Shown here piece after piece: positions 19,930 to 31,335 of a stretch of 64,000 nt of DNA. Source of the stretch: Odontocerum albicorne (taxonomy: Eukaryota; Arthropoda; Insecta; Trichoptera; Odontoceridae); contig OX463864.1 of the NCBI GenBank assembly GCA_949825065.1, positions 19,170,874 through 19,234,873 of the forward strand. The letters are read 5' to 3'. The translations under genes were made by a program, and so were the position numbers. Positions within the stretch are counted from its first letter, which is position 1, and each line of letters opens with the position of its first letter. Below the pieces are notes generated by a model. It made no database searches. It was not told the DNA's origin and worked only from the letters and a program-made list of their open reading frames with translations.

Positions 19930-20180
19930 ACCTGACCATGAATTGCCCTGAAAGACCTGGAAATCTCTTGACAGACTCCGAACAGGAATTGAAAGAACCA
20001 AAGACAACGTGTCAGAATGGGAAATGTTGCGTGATAGATCGACTCTTTACAACTGCGGTAAGGAGCAGTCCATATGACACTTTATGCAGTACTCCAGGAA
20101 TCCAGTGTCTTGTACAGAAGATGACTGGATTTGTGGAACGTCCAGTTCTTTCCAAGTGGTGGAATTCTGGGCGGATATAA
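19930..20180 (+). pseudogene. LINE C-terminal fragment (LDRLRTGIxR type)
   Basis: In one + frame: KTWKSLDRLRTGIERTKDNV then 'SEWEMLRDRSTLYNCGKEQS'. This matches the C-terminal zinc-knuckle region of LINEs (LNRLRTGxxRxKxxxxxWG ... CxCGxxxQ). The Cys/His set is incomplete. A related copy is at 46895-47115. Confidence 0.65.
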
Positions 20181-20567
20181 TTAATTGCCTTTGACGCGAT
20201 AATAAGGAGTCTACAGTGCAGTATACCCCTGACAAACAGGATGTCATGGTCTAACTTTGAAGATGACATTTGGCATTAAAAAATCTTATTAAATTCTGAA
20301 GATAATTGTTAATAAATGCAACTTGATCAATTGACCCTGTACGTATGACAGACTAGTTCTGGAAGCAGTTATAACTAAAAAGAGAGCGCTAACGAAGCAT
20401 AATTGATGGTTCTAAGTGGATAATTTTCATGTCATGACTTGCCAAAATAATGCCCAGCGATGGTTTAGAAACACACTAAAAAGTTCCGAGTGTGTTACTC
20501 TTCAAACTGTTGTATCGTAATACTCGTACACTCGTTATACACAACACAATGTGGTTTTTTTTTTTAA
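20181..20567. other. no recognisable feature
   Basis: Nothing beyond a TACTCGTA site at 20520-20527. Confidence 0.35.
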
Positions 20568-20905
20568 ATCATGACCCTTTGTGCCTGGTCTTCTTTTGAA
20601 ATCATATGATCATTTTGGCCTGGTCTTCTTTTGAAATCTTATGATCCTTTTTGCCTGGTCTTCTTTTGAAATCACATGATCATTTTGGCCTGGTTTTCTT
20701 TTGAAATCTTATGACCCTTTTTGCCTGGTCTTCTTTTGGAATCATATGACCTTTTTTGCCTGGTCTTCTTTTGGAATCATATGACCCTTTTTGCTTGATC
20801 TTCTTTTGAAATCATATGACCCTTTTTGCCTGGTCTTCTTTTTCTTTTGAAATCAAATAACCCTTTTTGCCTGGTCTTCTTTTGAAATCATATGACCCTT
20901 GTTGT
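20568..20905. repeat. ~40-bp minisatellite, 8-9 copies
   Basis: Unit 'gcctggtcttcttttgaaat' plus 'catatgaccctttt', head to tail, with single-base variants and one internal 'tttctt' expansion near 20840. Confidence 0.9.
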
Positions 20906-21016
20906 CTGTACGAGTGTATATCTTGGACTTCATAATTTTTATTTATTTTTTCAAAACAGGCTTAGCCCAATTACTTTGAAAAATACAAAATGTGTTAAAA
21001 TTAAAAATAATGAAAA

Positions 21017-21216
21017 ATTATCATCATCATCATCATCAATGGCACTACAGCCCATTGTGGGCCCCGGCCTCCTCCAGCAGTCGTTGCCATTCCCCCCTAT
21101 CCTGGGATGCACTCCTCCAGCCCCTGATGCCAATCACGTTTGCATCATTCTGCACCCCATCCATCCACCTAAGCTTTGGCCTACCCACGCTACGTCTTCC
21201 TTCCTTCCTTTTTATT
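21017..21216 (-). pseudogene. LINE C-terminal end with (TGA)n tail
   Basis: Minus frame: 'RRSVGRPKLRWMDGVQNDAN', 'GIRGWRSASQDRGEWQRLLE', 'EAGAHNGL', stop. A (TGA)n microsatellite (21019-21038 on +) follows at the 3' end. GRPKLRWxDGV ... DRxxWxxxLxxAxxHxGL is a well-known insect LINE terminus, and its short-repeat tail is typical. Confidence 0.85.
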
Positions 21217-22261
21217 CTGTATAATGAAAAATTATACAGAATAAAAAACAAAAAAATATATATAAAATAAAAAGAAATGTACGAGTATATGCATACATAT
21301 ATACACACAAACATACACATATATTCAAAGTCACTTAAGTACATTGATGAGTGCTTTCTAATGCGCTCAATCTTAGAAGAAAATTTACTTTTGCTTTTTG
21401 GTAATGTGATATGAAATATGCCAATATCCGAAGCAGTCCCGTTCAGAAGAGTTAAGGCCCTTCCGACAGGCATAGCGTCTGGAAGACCCGTGCTTGCGTA
21501 TGTTATTGAGAACAGTTCTTGCAGGCGCAGTCAAGTGTAATTGTTAGGAACATTTAACGCTAATCTTTGTAATGGGTAATCCCAAAAAATATATGTGCCG
21601 GTAATTATGAGAGTGGACTATGTCAACGAATTGAAAGGATTTATTTTGTATTTAAATTATTTATATTTTTTAAATCTAAAAGAACTTAGAAAAAATAGTA
21701 AAAAAGCATAGTTTTATGACTGCAAAGTTGGTCAGTAAACATTAATAATAATGTTTTTTTGTTTATTTTGATAGTGAACTTACGTATAAAACTTCATTTA
21801 TTATATGCCTCAAGACTTTTATAAACTAACATCTCAGTGTCGTTAAAAAAACATTTAAAGTATGTTACAAGAAGATTTTTTTCAACAAAGTCTCGAGAGA
21901 AATCAATTATAAAGAGCACGAATAATTTTAGGAGAATATGTTTATTGGTTGAAAATACAATGGATTAGATTTCTAAAGGATGTTTTGTAAAACATATTAG
22001 ATGATAGTGCAGAATTTCAAATTTTAGAACTTTCACCCAAAAAAGGAAGGTCGAAAATATACGAAAAACTTTAATTACTTCCACTTTATTTGAGTATCCG
22101 ACCACTTACAAGTAAAAAAAACATAAGGATGAAATGGATCTGTAACCGTACATTCCGCCAATTTTCCATCAATATTTTTGTTTTCTCAAAACATCACAAA
22201 TTAGAAAATACTGTAGTTGAAGAAGAAGTATTGTATCTCGAGTATTATTCTAAATTAAGTT
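21217..22261. other. ~1 kb AT-rich, nothing recognised
   Basis: A short hairpin-like duplication of 'ttctgtataatgaaaaatta' occurs at 21213-21250. No gene or repeat family was recognised. Confidence 0.4.
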
Positions 22262-22672
22262 AACATTGTTGTTTATAGTTAAGGCATTAACGTTGTGGAG
22301 GTTTACATTGTAATTATTTTATCAAACACTGTTTATTCCATTTTTTTGTAACGGTATAACCCTACCTTGAAACCGGTAGGACAGATTTTTGGGATATAAC
22401 TGTTCAACAGATGTTCGGATCGATGTAATGACTTAGAAATTTCTAGGGCCTCTAATCTGTCCAATTTATTTCCGTTACTCTTGGCCGAAATCGTCCCATG
22501 CCTCCCTCACTCCTCAGCCCTCAACCGTTGAAGCGTGTATATCAGTACCAGTTCGAACATAATTTAGTCTTGTTTGTGCTCCCCTGAAGATGAGGTGAAA
22601 ACCTTGAAACCGGTAGGGTTATACCGTTACAAAAAAGTGGAATAAACGGTGTTTGATAAAAATAAATTACAA
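22262..22672. mobile_element. foldback-D element with ~185-bp centre
   Basis: The left arm (22272-22378: 'gttaaggcattaacgttgtg', 'gtaacggtataaccctacc') is mirrored by the right arm (22567-22670: 'ttgaaaccggtagggttata', 'acggtgtttgataaaaataa'). The centre (22380-22560) includes 'ttagaaatttctagggcctc', which recurs inverted at 59780-59815. On +, 22584-22630 has a hammerhead-like core (CTGAAGA ... GAAAC ... CGGTA/TACCG). Confidence 0.85.
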
Positions 22673-22879
22673 TAAGTTAACATTATTATAATTAAAAAAT
22701 TTAAGTGAATACTGTTCTTTAAAACTACCTTTTTTTAATGAAACTGAAATATTTTTTAAGATGTTTGAATAATTGTGAAATAGTAAAAAAACATAATTAC
22801 ATAAAAGATTTACATTATAACAGAAAGTACTTTGAAAAATATTTTGCTACATAATGGAAAAATATTTTGTTATTACGCA

Positions 22880-23385
22880 CAAACGCAAAGGTCTAAATAT
22901 CTCAATACGAAAATATCGTCGTCGTTGCCGGGTCTCGTAGTCGAGGATCCCCTCGCCACTCCAACGTCAGTCTTGAATCGTTCCTCCACGTCGATCATGT
23001 GGTCTTCTGTGAGAAAACAGCCCGATCTTAGATGCGCACTCCCTCCCGCAAATGCCGCAGACATGTGGACCCTGCTGAGCCAGCTGGCAATGTTGACGCA
23101 TGTTCGCAGCACACTGACAGTTTCTCACACGTCTAACCGCTGAGACGCCATGAACCCGAGAACATACGGCTCTCCACCCCTCACAATCCCGAGCCACCTG
23201 CTCCCAGTCCTCAGGCGTCCCGATCAAAGTAAGCGACTCTCGCAGACAGACTGTCCTTATAGCGATTTCTCTGCCCACCAACTCTTCGCTTGTCCACCAA
23301 GGCGCGTTTTGGGAGTCTGTGATCGCCCATGCGTATCACATGCCCGGTCCACCGCAATTTCGCCTTTACAACCATAGAATTGACT
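22880..23385 (-). pseudogene. LINE C-terminus with C2H2 finger
   Basis: Minus strand across two frames: 'LRWTGHVIRMGDHRLPKRAL', 'SLTLIGTPEDWEQVARDCEG', 'WRAVCSRVHG', then CGICGRECASKIGLFSHRRP H, a C2H2 finger (C-x2-C ... H-x3-4-H). LRWxGHVxRMxDxRLPK ... DxxxWR followed by a C2H2 finger is a known LINE ORF ending. A frameshift lies near 23281. The downstream UTR ('gtcgaggatcccctcgccac') recurs at 25300 and 60370. Confidence 0.85.
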
Positions 23386-23499
23386 TAGTCCACTGGCATA
23401 ATTAACGATACATATATACACACTTTTACACTGTGCCGTTTACTTGAAATTGCTGCAAGAGTTTGTCATACCATACATCCGTAAGGAGTTTAGAGATGA

Positions 23500-23582
23500 G
23501 GAGGGCTTTTATTTCCAGCAAGATGGCTTTTCCGGTTTAGGCCGAAGTTGACGGTCGTTCCGCCACAGATCAATGACTTACC
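23500..23582 (+). repeat. LINE-R tail fragment
   Basis: 'atggcttttccggtttaggc ... cgttccgccacagatca' resembles 1580-1640 and 37485-37535. Confidence 0.5.
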
Positions 23583-23689
23583 GAAATACTGAGTATTGAT
23601 TCTATTACGAGTAATTTCGATAAGTCGACTTCCGGGAGGGACGGACTGAAACTAGGCCCGTCACATTTATCTTGAACTAATCGTATTGT

Positions 23690-23888
23690 ATCATAGTTTC
23701 GTTGTATACAATACCTGAACCTGGCAAATTTATAGCCGTGTGATAATCTCTTCCAACTAACCATAAAGGTATTAAAGAGGTCTTAATTGAAATTTAGGCA
23801 AGAATCATCTTTTTTTTTTTCAAATAAATTGGGTCCTGACGGAAGTCGAACCTGTAACTTCCAGGCTGAAATGCATTTATTAACTAAC
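23690..23888 (-). mobile_element. SINE-A copy
   Basis: Reverse copy: 'gttgtatacaatacctgaac', 'tgataatctcttccaactaa', 'gaagtcgaacctgtaacttc' (B box inverse), with the head lost near 23888. Confidence 0.75.
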
Positions 23889-23899
23889 TCCATTTAGTT

Positions 23900-24845
23900 T
23901 GCATGCAGATATAAATATTGATCGAATCAATATTGTGACAGATATCTCATTATCATATGTATGTGTATGTATGTACATGAAATGTGAACAAAAACACCTG
24001 AGAATGAATGCTGCAAAATCCCATCACAGAATGATGATTTCTTTCAGGCAGATATAAATATTGATCGAATCAATATTGTGACAGATATGCCATTATCATA
24101 TGTATGTGTATATACGAGTACATACGTGAAATCTGAACAAAAACACCTGAGAATGAATTTTGCAGAATCCTATCACAGAACGAGGAAATTTTCAGGCAGA
24201 TATAAATATTGATCGAATCAATGTTGTGACAGATATCTCATTATCATATGTATGTTTAGTTATGTACATGAAATGTGAACAAAAACACCTGAGAATGAAT
24301 TTTGCAAAATCCCATCACAGAATGATGATTTTTCAGGCAGATATAAATATTGATCGAATCAATATTGTGACAGATATCTCATTATCATATGTATGTGTAT
24401 GTACGTGAAATGTGAACAAAAATACCTGAGAATGAATGTTGCAAAATCCCATCACAGAATGATGATTTTTTCAGGCATATATAAATATTGATCGAATCAA
24501 TATTGTGACAGATATTTCATTATCATGTGTATGTGTATGTACGTGAAATGTGAACAAAAATACCTACCTGAGAATGAATTTTGCAAAATCCCATCACAGA
24601 ATGATGATTTTTTCAGGCAGATATAAATATTGATCGAATCAATATTGTGACAGATATTTCATTATCATGTGTATGTGTGTGTACGTGAAATGTGAACAAA
24701 AACACCTCAGAATGAATGTTGCAAAATCCCATCACGGAACGAGGAATTTTTCAGACGGTTATAAATATTGATGGAATCAATATTGTGACAGATATTTCAT
24801 TATCATATATGTGATATGTGAACAAAAACACGTGAGAGTTAATGT
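23900..24845. repeat. ~140-bp satellite, 7 copies, each with a hairpin
   Basis: Each unit contains the perfect inverted repeat AATATTGAT-CGA-ATCAATATT followed by 'gtgacagatatctcattatc', a TATG-rich stretch and 'gaacaaaaacacctgagaat'. Seven units vary by a few bases. One unit has TACGAGTA at 24113-24120 where sisters lack the six extra bases. Confidence 0.9.
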
Positions 24846-24859
24846 TGCAAAATGATAAG

Positions 24860-25015
24860 GCGTGGTTATTTAATATGATGAAAGGAAAATTAAATGCGAT
24901 ATTTGTGTAAACAATATACGATTAGAACTAATTGAAGAATTCTACTTCTTGGGAAGTATGTTCTTAGACGATAGAAAGGTGGAACGAGATATTGATAGGA
25001 AAATAAGAAACCCCT
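24860..25015 (+). pseudogene. LINE RT fragment (EFxYLGS motif)
   Basis: Frame 'NNIRLELIEEFYFLGSMFLD', 'DRKVERDIDRKIRNPYK'. EFxYLGSxxxxD...xxEIxxRI is the RT region just after the palm. Short, with no flanking RT sequence. Confidence 0.65.
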
Positions 25016-25286
25016 ATAAATGAATGAATAGGTCAATATCTTGCCCAAAATTACTCACAGGTCATTAACTCCTCGACTTACAGGCCTTCACAGTTTGGTA
25101 TCGATTCGATGTGGGCATGTGAGATAGTGGCCACTTGTTGTGTCCGATGGTTTTGCATGGACGCCATATTGCGCAACTGCCTCGCCTAGTTTACTTAATA
25201 TAATACACTTTAGCTTGTCTGTTTACACATCTGCCGCTTTGTTAAGCGAACTCCTGTATAGCGACATCCTCTGTACAGTGTCGTCG
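25016..25286. other. no recognisable feature
   Basis: Nothing identified. Confidence 0.3.
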
Positions 25287-25287
25287 T

Positions 25288-25418
25288 ACAGTGCTGGGGC
25301 CTCGTAGTCGAGGATCCTATCGCCATTCCAATAGCAATTCAGTTGGAAAGCGATGCTGTACCGTGGAGTTTATTTTTTTAAACGAGTGATCCGTTGCACA
25401 CCAGCAAACGAAATTAAG
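25288..25418 (-). repeat. LINE 3' UTR piece shared with 22920 and 60350
   Basis: 'gcctcgtagtcgaggatcct', 'cagttggaaagcgatgctgt', 'ccgttgcacaccagcaaac' match 60360-60485. The first block also matches the UTR after the C2H2-type LINE at 22930. Confidence 0.7.
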
Positions 25419-25535
25419 ACTGTCAATTGGGATTTTAATCCTTAGGATTATTTATAAATTATATGTTTTGTGTGGAAAATTTGACAAATTTCCTGCTTGT
25501 GTTGTTTTTTAATAAAATAAAATAACACTTCAGTG

Positions 25536-26052
25536 CAAGAGTTCCCTAACTTTTTTCGGGCGCAGACCCATGTACCAAAAACGTTTAAAACCGTCTCCCC
25601 CCTAGTCATTTACTTTACTTACTCAAATTAATAAGTTTGTACAGTACTCGATATTAAATATTTCACTAGATATCAAACTTTTCATTTTAATCACTTGTTA
25701 TTAAGGATTGAAAAAGATACAAGGACTACGGATTATGCATTGCATTATGTTATCTGGTGCAACATTTAATATTGAAATCTGCGCTGACGAAAATTAAAGC
25801 AAAAAAATACGAGCAGTTTTTTTTGCATTTTTGACATTTATGAAATAAATATGTAAATTCAAAATAAGTACCAATATTCTCAATTAGGTACCTATTGGAA
25901 TCATAGATATTTTGAAGTAACAAACAAATAGCAGTAGTAAGGGGGTCTATTTTTGCTGTCGTCGACCCTCAATTTTTTTATTGAAACTATCGACCCCTAG
26001 AAAAATCAAATCGACCCCATGGGGTCGATATCGACCACTTCGGGAAGTCTTG
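25536..26052. mobile_element. hAT-like element, 517 bp
   Basis: The left end CAAGAGTTCCCTAACTTTTT and right end (reverse) CAAGACTTCCCGAAGTGG form an imperfect TIR of the hAT 'GTTCCC' type. Flanks CTTCAGTG (25528) and ATTCAGTA (26053) agree at 6 of 8 positions, compatible with an aged 8-bp duplication. The subterminal 'catggggtcgatatcgacc' is typical of such non-autonomous hATs. No coding region. Confidence 0.65.
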
Positions 26053-26195
26053 ATTCAGTAGATCCGAAGGATACGCCGAAATAAACGCTCGAGGAATATT
26101 TCCAGGCTCCAAATGTGCCTTTTGTAGTGAACTCAAGTTTCAGACTTCAGACCACCTTGTAGATAGATAGATCGATATACACGTATACTGTACAG

Positions 26196-26312
26196 AGGTG
26201 CATGGCCGCGCGGTAACGCACTGGACTTCCGTGCAAAATGTGGCCGGTTCGAACCCCACGCTAAGCTACTCCCCTCGAATGACACAGATTTTTTTCCGCC
26301 TAGTATTTAAAG
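26196..26312 (+). mobile_element. SINE-B copy, 3' shortened
   Basis: 'gcatggccgcgcggtaacgc', 'gtggccggttcgaaccccac', 'cccctcgaatgacacagatt', 'ccgcctagtatt'. Boxes A and B are both well kept. Confidence 0.85.
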
Positions 26313-26464
26313 TCATAAATATTTTTTCTAAAAAAATACAATAAAAAACCTTTTATTTAGTTTTTATTAAATTGTTAAAAAAAAGTGTTTGTATGGTATT
26401 AATATTAATTTTCTTTGCAATAAATTGACCACTCCCTCCTTTTTTAAATAATTTTGTTTGTTAC

Positions 26465-27440
26465 ATTTTTGCGTTGATGAAAAATAAATAAATAATTTAT
26501 TACATCCCAGTAGGGATTTTAGGAAAACCCGTTTTTTATTCCGAAATAAGCAAAAGTATCCGATATAAGAAACGTTAACATTAGTAACATTTTAGCATTG
26601 ATGATAAATAAATAAATAATTTTTACATCCCAGTAGGGATTTTAAGAAACCCCGTTATTTATTCGGAAATAAGCAAAAGTATCCGATATAAGAAACGTTA
26701 ACGTTAGTTACATTTTAGCATTGATGAAAAATAAATTAATAATTTATACATCCCAGGAGGAATTTTAGAAAAAAAACTGTTTTTATCCCGAAATAAGCAA
26801 ATGTATCCGATATAAGAAACGTTAACATTAGTTACATTTAAGCATTGATGAAAAATAAATAAATAATTTATTACATCCCAGTAGGGATTTTAGGAAAACC
26901 CGTTTTTTATTCCGAAATAAGCAAAAGTATCCGATATAAGAAACGTTAACGTTAGTTACATTTTTAGCATTGATGAAAAATAAATAAATAATTTATACAT
27001 CCCAGGAGGAATTTTAGAAAAAAAACTGTTTTTATCCCGAAATAAGCAAATGTATCCGATATAAGAAACGTTAACGTTAGTTACATTTAAGCATTGATGA
27101 AAAATAAATAAATAATTTATTACATCCCAGTAGGGATTTTAGGAAAACCCGTTTTTTATTCCGAAATAAGCAAAAGTATCCGATATAAGAAACGTTAACG
27201 TTAGTTACATTTTTAGCATTGATGAAAAATAAATAAATAATTTATACATCCCAGGAGGAATTTTAGAAAAAAAACTGTTTTTATCCCGAAATAAGCAAAT
27301 GTATCCGATATAAGAAACGTTAACGTTAGTTACATTTAAGCATTGATGAAAAATAAATAAATAATTTATTACATCCCAGTAGGGATTTTAGGAAAAACCG
27401 TTTTTATTTCGGAATGAACAAATGTATCCGATATGAGAAA
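26465..27440. repeat. ~123-bp satellite with A/B higher-order pattern
   Basis: Eight units begin 'gcattgatgaaaaataaata'. Type A has 'cagtagggattttaggaaaa'. Type B has 'caggaggaattttagaaaaa'. The order from left is A, A-like, B, A, B, A, B, A-like, so later units amplified as A-B dimers of about 246 bp. Confidence 0.9.
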
Positions 27441-27708
27441 CTCTATTACCAACATAAGAATACATGACGAAGATTCGTTATACAGAGGTAATGGAATATT
27501 TATTTATCCAGTGATACTCGTAATACCAAACTCCCATATGGCCAGTGCCATATATTCTGGCGAGCAGAATACGTTAGAGACTGTCCCATCCCCTCTGACC
27601 TTTCTATTGTATCGGACACAATCAGCTGATGACTTAATCTCACGCGGCAGACCGGACTGGGCTGATCTGTTTACGTCATTTGTGTTAACTACAAATATTG
27701 GATTTGTC
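27441..27708. other. unassigned single-copy stretch
   Basis: Slightly GC-richer (27550-27680). A 98-codon + frame spans it with no recognisable domain. Confidence 0.3.
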
Positions 27709-27786
27709 AATTTGTCGTTGAAACATTGAGCAAGTAAAGAAACTCTGTTTTTATATGTTACTTGCTCAATGTTTCAACGACAAATT
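27709..27786. repeat. perfect 28-bp inverted repeat, 22-nt loop
   Basis: 27709-27736 ('aatttgtcgttgaaacattg' + 'agcaagta') is the exact reverse complement of 27759-27786. RNA from either strand would form a 28-bp stem. No similar sequence is seen elsewhere in the window. Confidence 0.9.
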
Positions 27787-27884
27787 TAGTTGACCAGAAT
27801 TTTTGTAAAACAGTAGGAAATAGATAAAATAATTATCGACTTAAGTATTCTTTACAAATCACGGTAACAATTATTTAAAAAAAT

Positions 27885-28098
27885 GGGTTCAGTTCAATCC
27901 CACCACCATATACGCTGTTGTGAGGGACAAAATAAGTCTACATCTACACTAGAAGATCGAAATCTCCTTTATGAGCCCGACGTCTTATAGTGACGAAGAA
28001 GGAACTGCACAGAGGGACTTCCCCGATGGCGACACACCCGAGTGTGAATCGAATAGTAGTGACGACGGACTTAAGGTCCGAGATCACGGAAGAAGGTA
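27885..28098 (+). repeat. dispersed repeat G
   Basis: 'gttgtgagggacaaaataag', 'acactagaagatcgaaatct', 'gtgacgaagaaggaactgc' recur inverted at 54855-55080. The head 'gttcagttcaatcccacc' looks like a decayed B box, so a third tRNA-related SINE is possible but unproven. Confidence 0.7.
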
Positions 28099-28315
28099 AA
28101 TAACTCAAAGTGCAATTTATTTTCTTATAAAATGGCTTAAAGCCTGGCGTTCAAACAGCCCAGCAAGTTGCCAGTACTTTCAAACAAATTTTCAAATGAA
28201 ATAAAACTATCCTTTGACATCACTAGATCGGTCCGAAGATAAACCGATGCAAATCCAAGTGGAGTTTCCTTCGGAATTAGTGACTCGATTATCATCGCAG
28301 TACCTCAAAATGTAT
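28099..28315. other. no recognisable feature
   Basis: Short unassigned gap between two repeats. Confidence 0.3.
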
Positions 28316-29172
28316 TATAAAGGAGACAATATTAATATTAATGATTAAATAAATACTTTTTCATAAAAATATAAATTCTCGTTCTTTTTTATCAATCCTC
28401 GTACAAAACATGATGGATAAAAATACTAATTTATTGTACAAGACAAATGTGTATTTTGTCATATGGACACTACTTGGAAGGGGAAAATATTATTGATTAA
28501 ATAAATACTTTTTGATAAAAATAAGAATTCTCGTTCATTTTATCAAACCACGTACAAAACATGATGGATGAAAATAACAATTTATCGTTCAAGACAAAAG
28601 TGTATTTTATCCTATGGGCACTACTTTGAAGGGGACAATATCAATGATTAAATAAATACTTTTTGATAAAAATAAAAATTCTCGTTCTTTTTTATCAAAC
28701 CTCGTACAAAACATGATTGATGAAAATACTAATTTATCGTGCAAGACAAATGTGTATATTATCCTACGGGCACTACTTTGAAGGGGACAATATCAATGAT
28801 TAAATAAATAATTTTTGATAAAAATAAAAATTCTCGTTCTTTTTTATCAAACCTCGTACAAAACATGATTGATGAAAATACTAATTTATCGTGCAAGACA
28901 AATGTGTATATTATCCTACGGGCACTACTTTGAAGGGGACAATATCAATGATTAAATAAATACTTTTTGATAAAAATAAAAATTCTCGTTCTTTTTTATC
29001 AAACCTCGTACAAAACATGATTGATGAAAATACTAATTTATCGTGCAAGACAAATGTGTATATTATCCTACGGGCACTACTTTGAAGGGGACAATATCAA
29101 TGATTAAATAAATAATTTTTGATAAAAATAAAAATTCTCGTTCTTTTTTATCAAACCTCGTACAAAACATGT
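28316..29172. repeat. 152-bp satellite, ~5.6 copies
   Basis: Unit marked by 'ggacaatatcaatgattaaa', 'ttctcgttcttttttatcaa' and 'aagacaaatgtgtatattat'. The period is 152 bp in the last four copies. Alternating 'aaatactttttg' and 'aaataatttttg' variants show that dimers were copied most recently. Confidence 0.9.
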
Positions 29173-29257
29173 TGTACAAGATGGAAAATTAAAAATATAA
29201 TCAAATTCTAACAGTACAAGACTTGAGAAAAAGAAAATCAAATCTCTCTCAGAGAAG

Positions 29258-29325
29258 AACCTTTTTTGGTACCAGCGAGAATCGAATCTGCAACCCCAGT
29301 TAAGAAATTAATCTTACCGTATATT
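29258..29325 (-). repeat. SINE-A head fragment
   Basis: 'gtaccagcgagaatcgaatctgc' region: 'agcgagaatcgaatctgcaa' is the inverse of the B box and its flank. The body is missing. Confidence 0.5.
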
Positions 29326-29712
29326 AATATCAATTTTAACTGCATCGTGGCAAGTGACCAATCGACCAGATGATGTGTTGCATTACACAATCAAACTCCC
29401 ACACCCTGACACATAAGTGGTCACCTCTTCGTGCGATATATCTATCTGGCACTCTCATCTGCTATCTCCATAGGCCGTCCGTGAAACAGTGGCAACACGT
29501 GGGAACAGCTTACTGCAACTCGTAGTTGTTAGGAAATAATTTGTTAATCAAACAGACATTTTGGTTGTCTTGTTTGTTTTATTGTTTGGCTCGCCGACCT
29601 TATATTGTTGATCTATGCTTTTAAAATCATTTCCCGTATTTACGAGTTCATTCCTTATCAACGAGTAGTTACATAGTTATTTTTGAGGTGTCTTATGGCA
29701 TAAGTCTGTAAT
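29326..29712. other. no recognisable feature
   Basis: No repeat partner or convincing exon. Confidence 0.35.
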
Positions 29713-29714
29713 AT

Positions 29715-29858
29715 GATGTTATACGCGTATGAACACTACCCAATAGACTACACTACATCTAAAGTCGAATGGTTTACTATCACATATCGGAAGGTCTATT
29801 TATTTATTTAACACTTTTATTGCAAATACAATTTGACGGGCTATTTGCATTTGTTTTG
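29715..29858 (-). repeat. repeat F (-) joined to LINE-C polyA end (-)
   Basis: 29715-29800 matches the inverse of 50605-50690 (repeat F). 29810-29855 ('tttaacacttttattgcaaa') is the last ~45 bp of LINE-C in reverse. Confidence 0.55.
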
Positions 29859-30002
29859 GTATTTGGGAGCATTCTCTTTCAATGGCTGCTTTTATTTTTT
29901 TTGTTTCAACTGTTGCTGGTTTTGTGACATAAACTCGGTCTTTATTTATTTTTAGCTTCTTATACGCATCTGAATATGTTTAAAAGAATATTTTTATAAA
30001 GA

Positions 30003-30058
30003 AAACCTCAGAGGACTTATCAAGGGAATATGAACTACAAATAAACCTTTGTAGATGT
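30003..30058 (+). repeat. repeat F start
   Basis: 'ttatcaagggaatatgaact acaaataaacctttgtagat' as at 60270-60315. It directly abuts LINE-C. Confidence 0.55.
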
Positions 30059-30652
30059 CTCTTATCTACTGTCTCTATTGTATAACATCCTTAACTGTCC
30101 CGCCGTCCCCTCTTATCTCGCCGAAAATTTTCAGCGTCTTTCCAATCATGGATTAGCGCAACACTCAAACAGAGATTGTTTACTGGCCTTTCCAGTTCAC
30201 CGCACCTCTTTCTTTACGTCGTCCTTTACTGTCCATGCAGTGAGACTCTGGAATCAGTTACAAACCAATGCAAGACTCGCTCCGTCCTTGGCATGCTTTA
30301 AGAAGCGACTGAAAAAACTCTTAATTTCTAGTGAGTAAAATAAAGTGTTTCATTCCTGATTTTTATTTTCCTTTCCTCTCCACCATCCCTACCTTTCCTT
30401 TTGATTGATGATATCTCACTTTATATGAAAAATAATGTTCGGGTGATTGTCCGTCTTTGTGGGGTTCGTGGGCGGGCATGTGCTCACGTATATGTTTATG
30501 GATTTCGCGGGGATGGATAGTCATTTGAATGATTTATGCGACCACGTAACTTGCTTTATTTACTTTTGTCTAGTTGGTTGGAAGAGATTGCCACCTGGCA
30601 ATAAGCCCGCCAGATTGTATTGCAATAAAAGTGTTAAATAAATAAATAAATA
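30058..30652 (+). pseudogene. LINE-C 3' end with 86-aa frame
   Basis: Frame 30078-30338: MYNILNCPAVPSYLAENFQR, then 'HRTSFFTSSFTVHAVRLWNQ', 'FKKRLKKLLISSE', stop. The full 3' UTR follows ('cgggtgattgtccgtctttg', 'agcccgccagattgtattgc') and a (TAAA)n tail at 30636. 5'-truncated at about 30058. It is among the cleanest family members. Confidence 0.85.
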
Positions 30653-31012
30653 ATTTCATAACGTCTTTAGTTTAATGGCACAAATCATCTTAGTAAGGGT
30701 GGATTGCCTGCTTATAAAAAAAAAAAATGTCAGCATAAAGCAATTCGCACACGTTCTTATTCGGAATTTGAAATTATAAATCTGTTTGATAATGTCTTAA
30801 TTCTACGCTACACGTTTTGCCACACAACAATAATGAAAACTTTTTAATAATGCAAATTGTTTTGAGGTCTAGCCCAGTTCGCACAACGGTGAAACCGAAC
30901 GCGAGATGAACACTTTCAATTGAAGAAAAACAAGAACAAAAACAGGTAAAAATGTGCAGTGAATTTCTCCTTTACCCTGCGCCAGGGATTGTTAACAGAT
31001 GGTACGCGTTTG
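30653..31012. other. no recognisable feature
   Basis: Nothing identified. Confidence 0.35.
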
Positions 31013-31014
31013 TC

Positions 31015-31335
31015 AAGTTATGTTGAGTAAGATGAAGAAGAACACTTTAGATAGTTTGGGTATGTAGAACAAGAGAACGAAGAAATACTAAAGGGATTGC
31101 TCCATTTTTCCTTTTCCGACCGAGAGTCAGAACTCGTCATTACGAATGAACCAGTGATGCCAGCGCTTTTAAACTTTTATGGAAAATAGTAGAAATGTGT
31201 CGCTTGTTAACTCATATATTCATCCACAGGTGGTGCTGGTAGTTACGCGAAAATAAAATCAGTCAATTTTCCCATTGGATAGACCGTGTATAGTGCAAAT
31301 GTGATTGGAAGGCGTGGTAGACGACTTTTGGATGA
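31015..31335 (+). repeat. LINE-R fragment, interrupted
   Basis: 31015-31095 ('gttgagtaagatgaagaaga', 'acgaagaaatactaaa') and 31288-31325 ('gcaaatgtgattggaaggcg') are consecutive LINE-R blocks. About 190 bp (31096-31287) without clear inverted repeats separate them. Confidence 0.55.

Noticed and set aside
20951..21133. Poly-Asp frame
   Set aside because: Caused by the (TGA)n microsatellite tail of a LINE.
22832..23143. + strand 103-codon frame
   Set aside because: Antisense of the LINE C2H2-type terminus on the minus strand.
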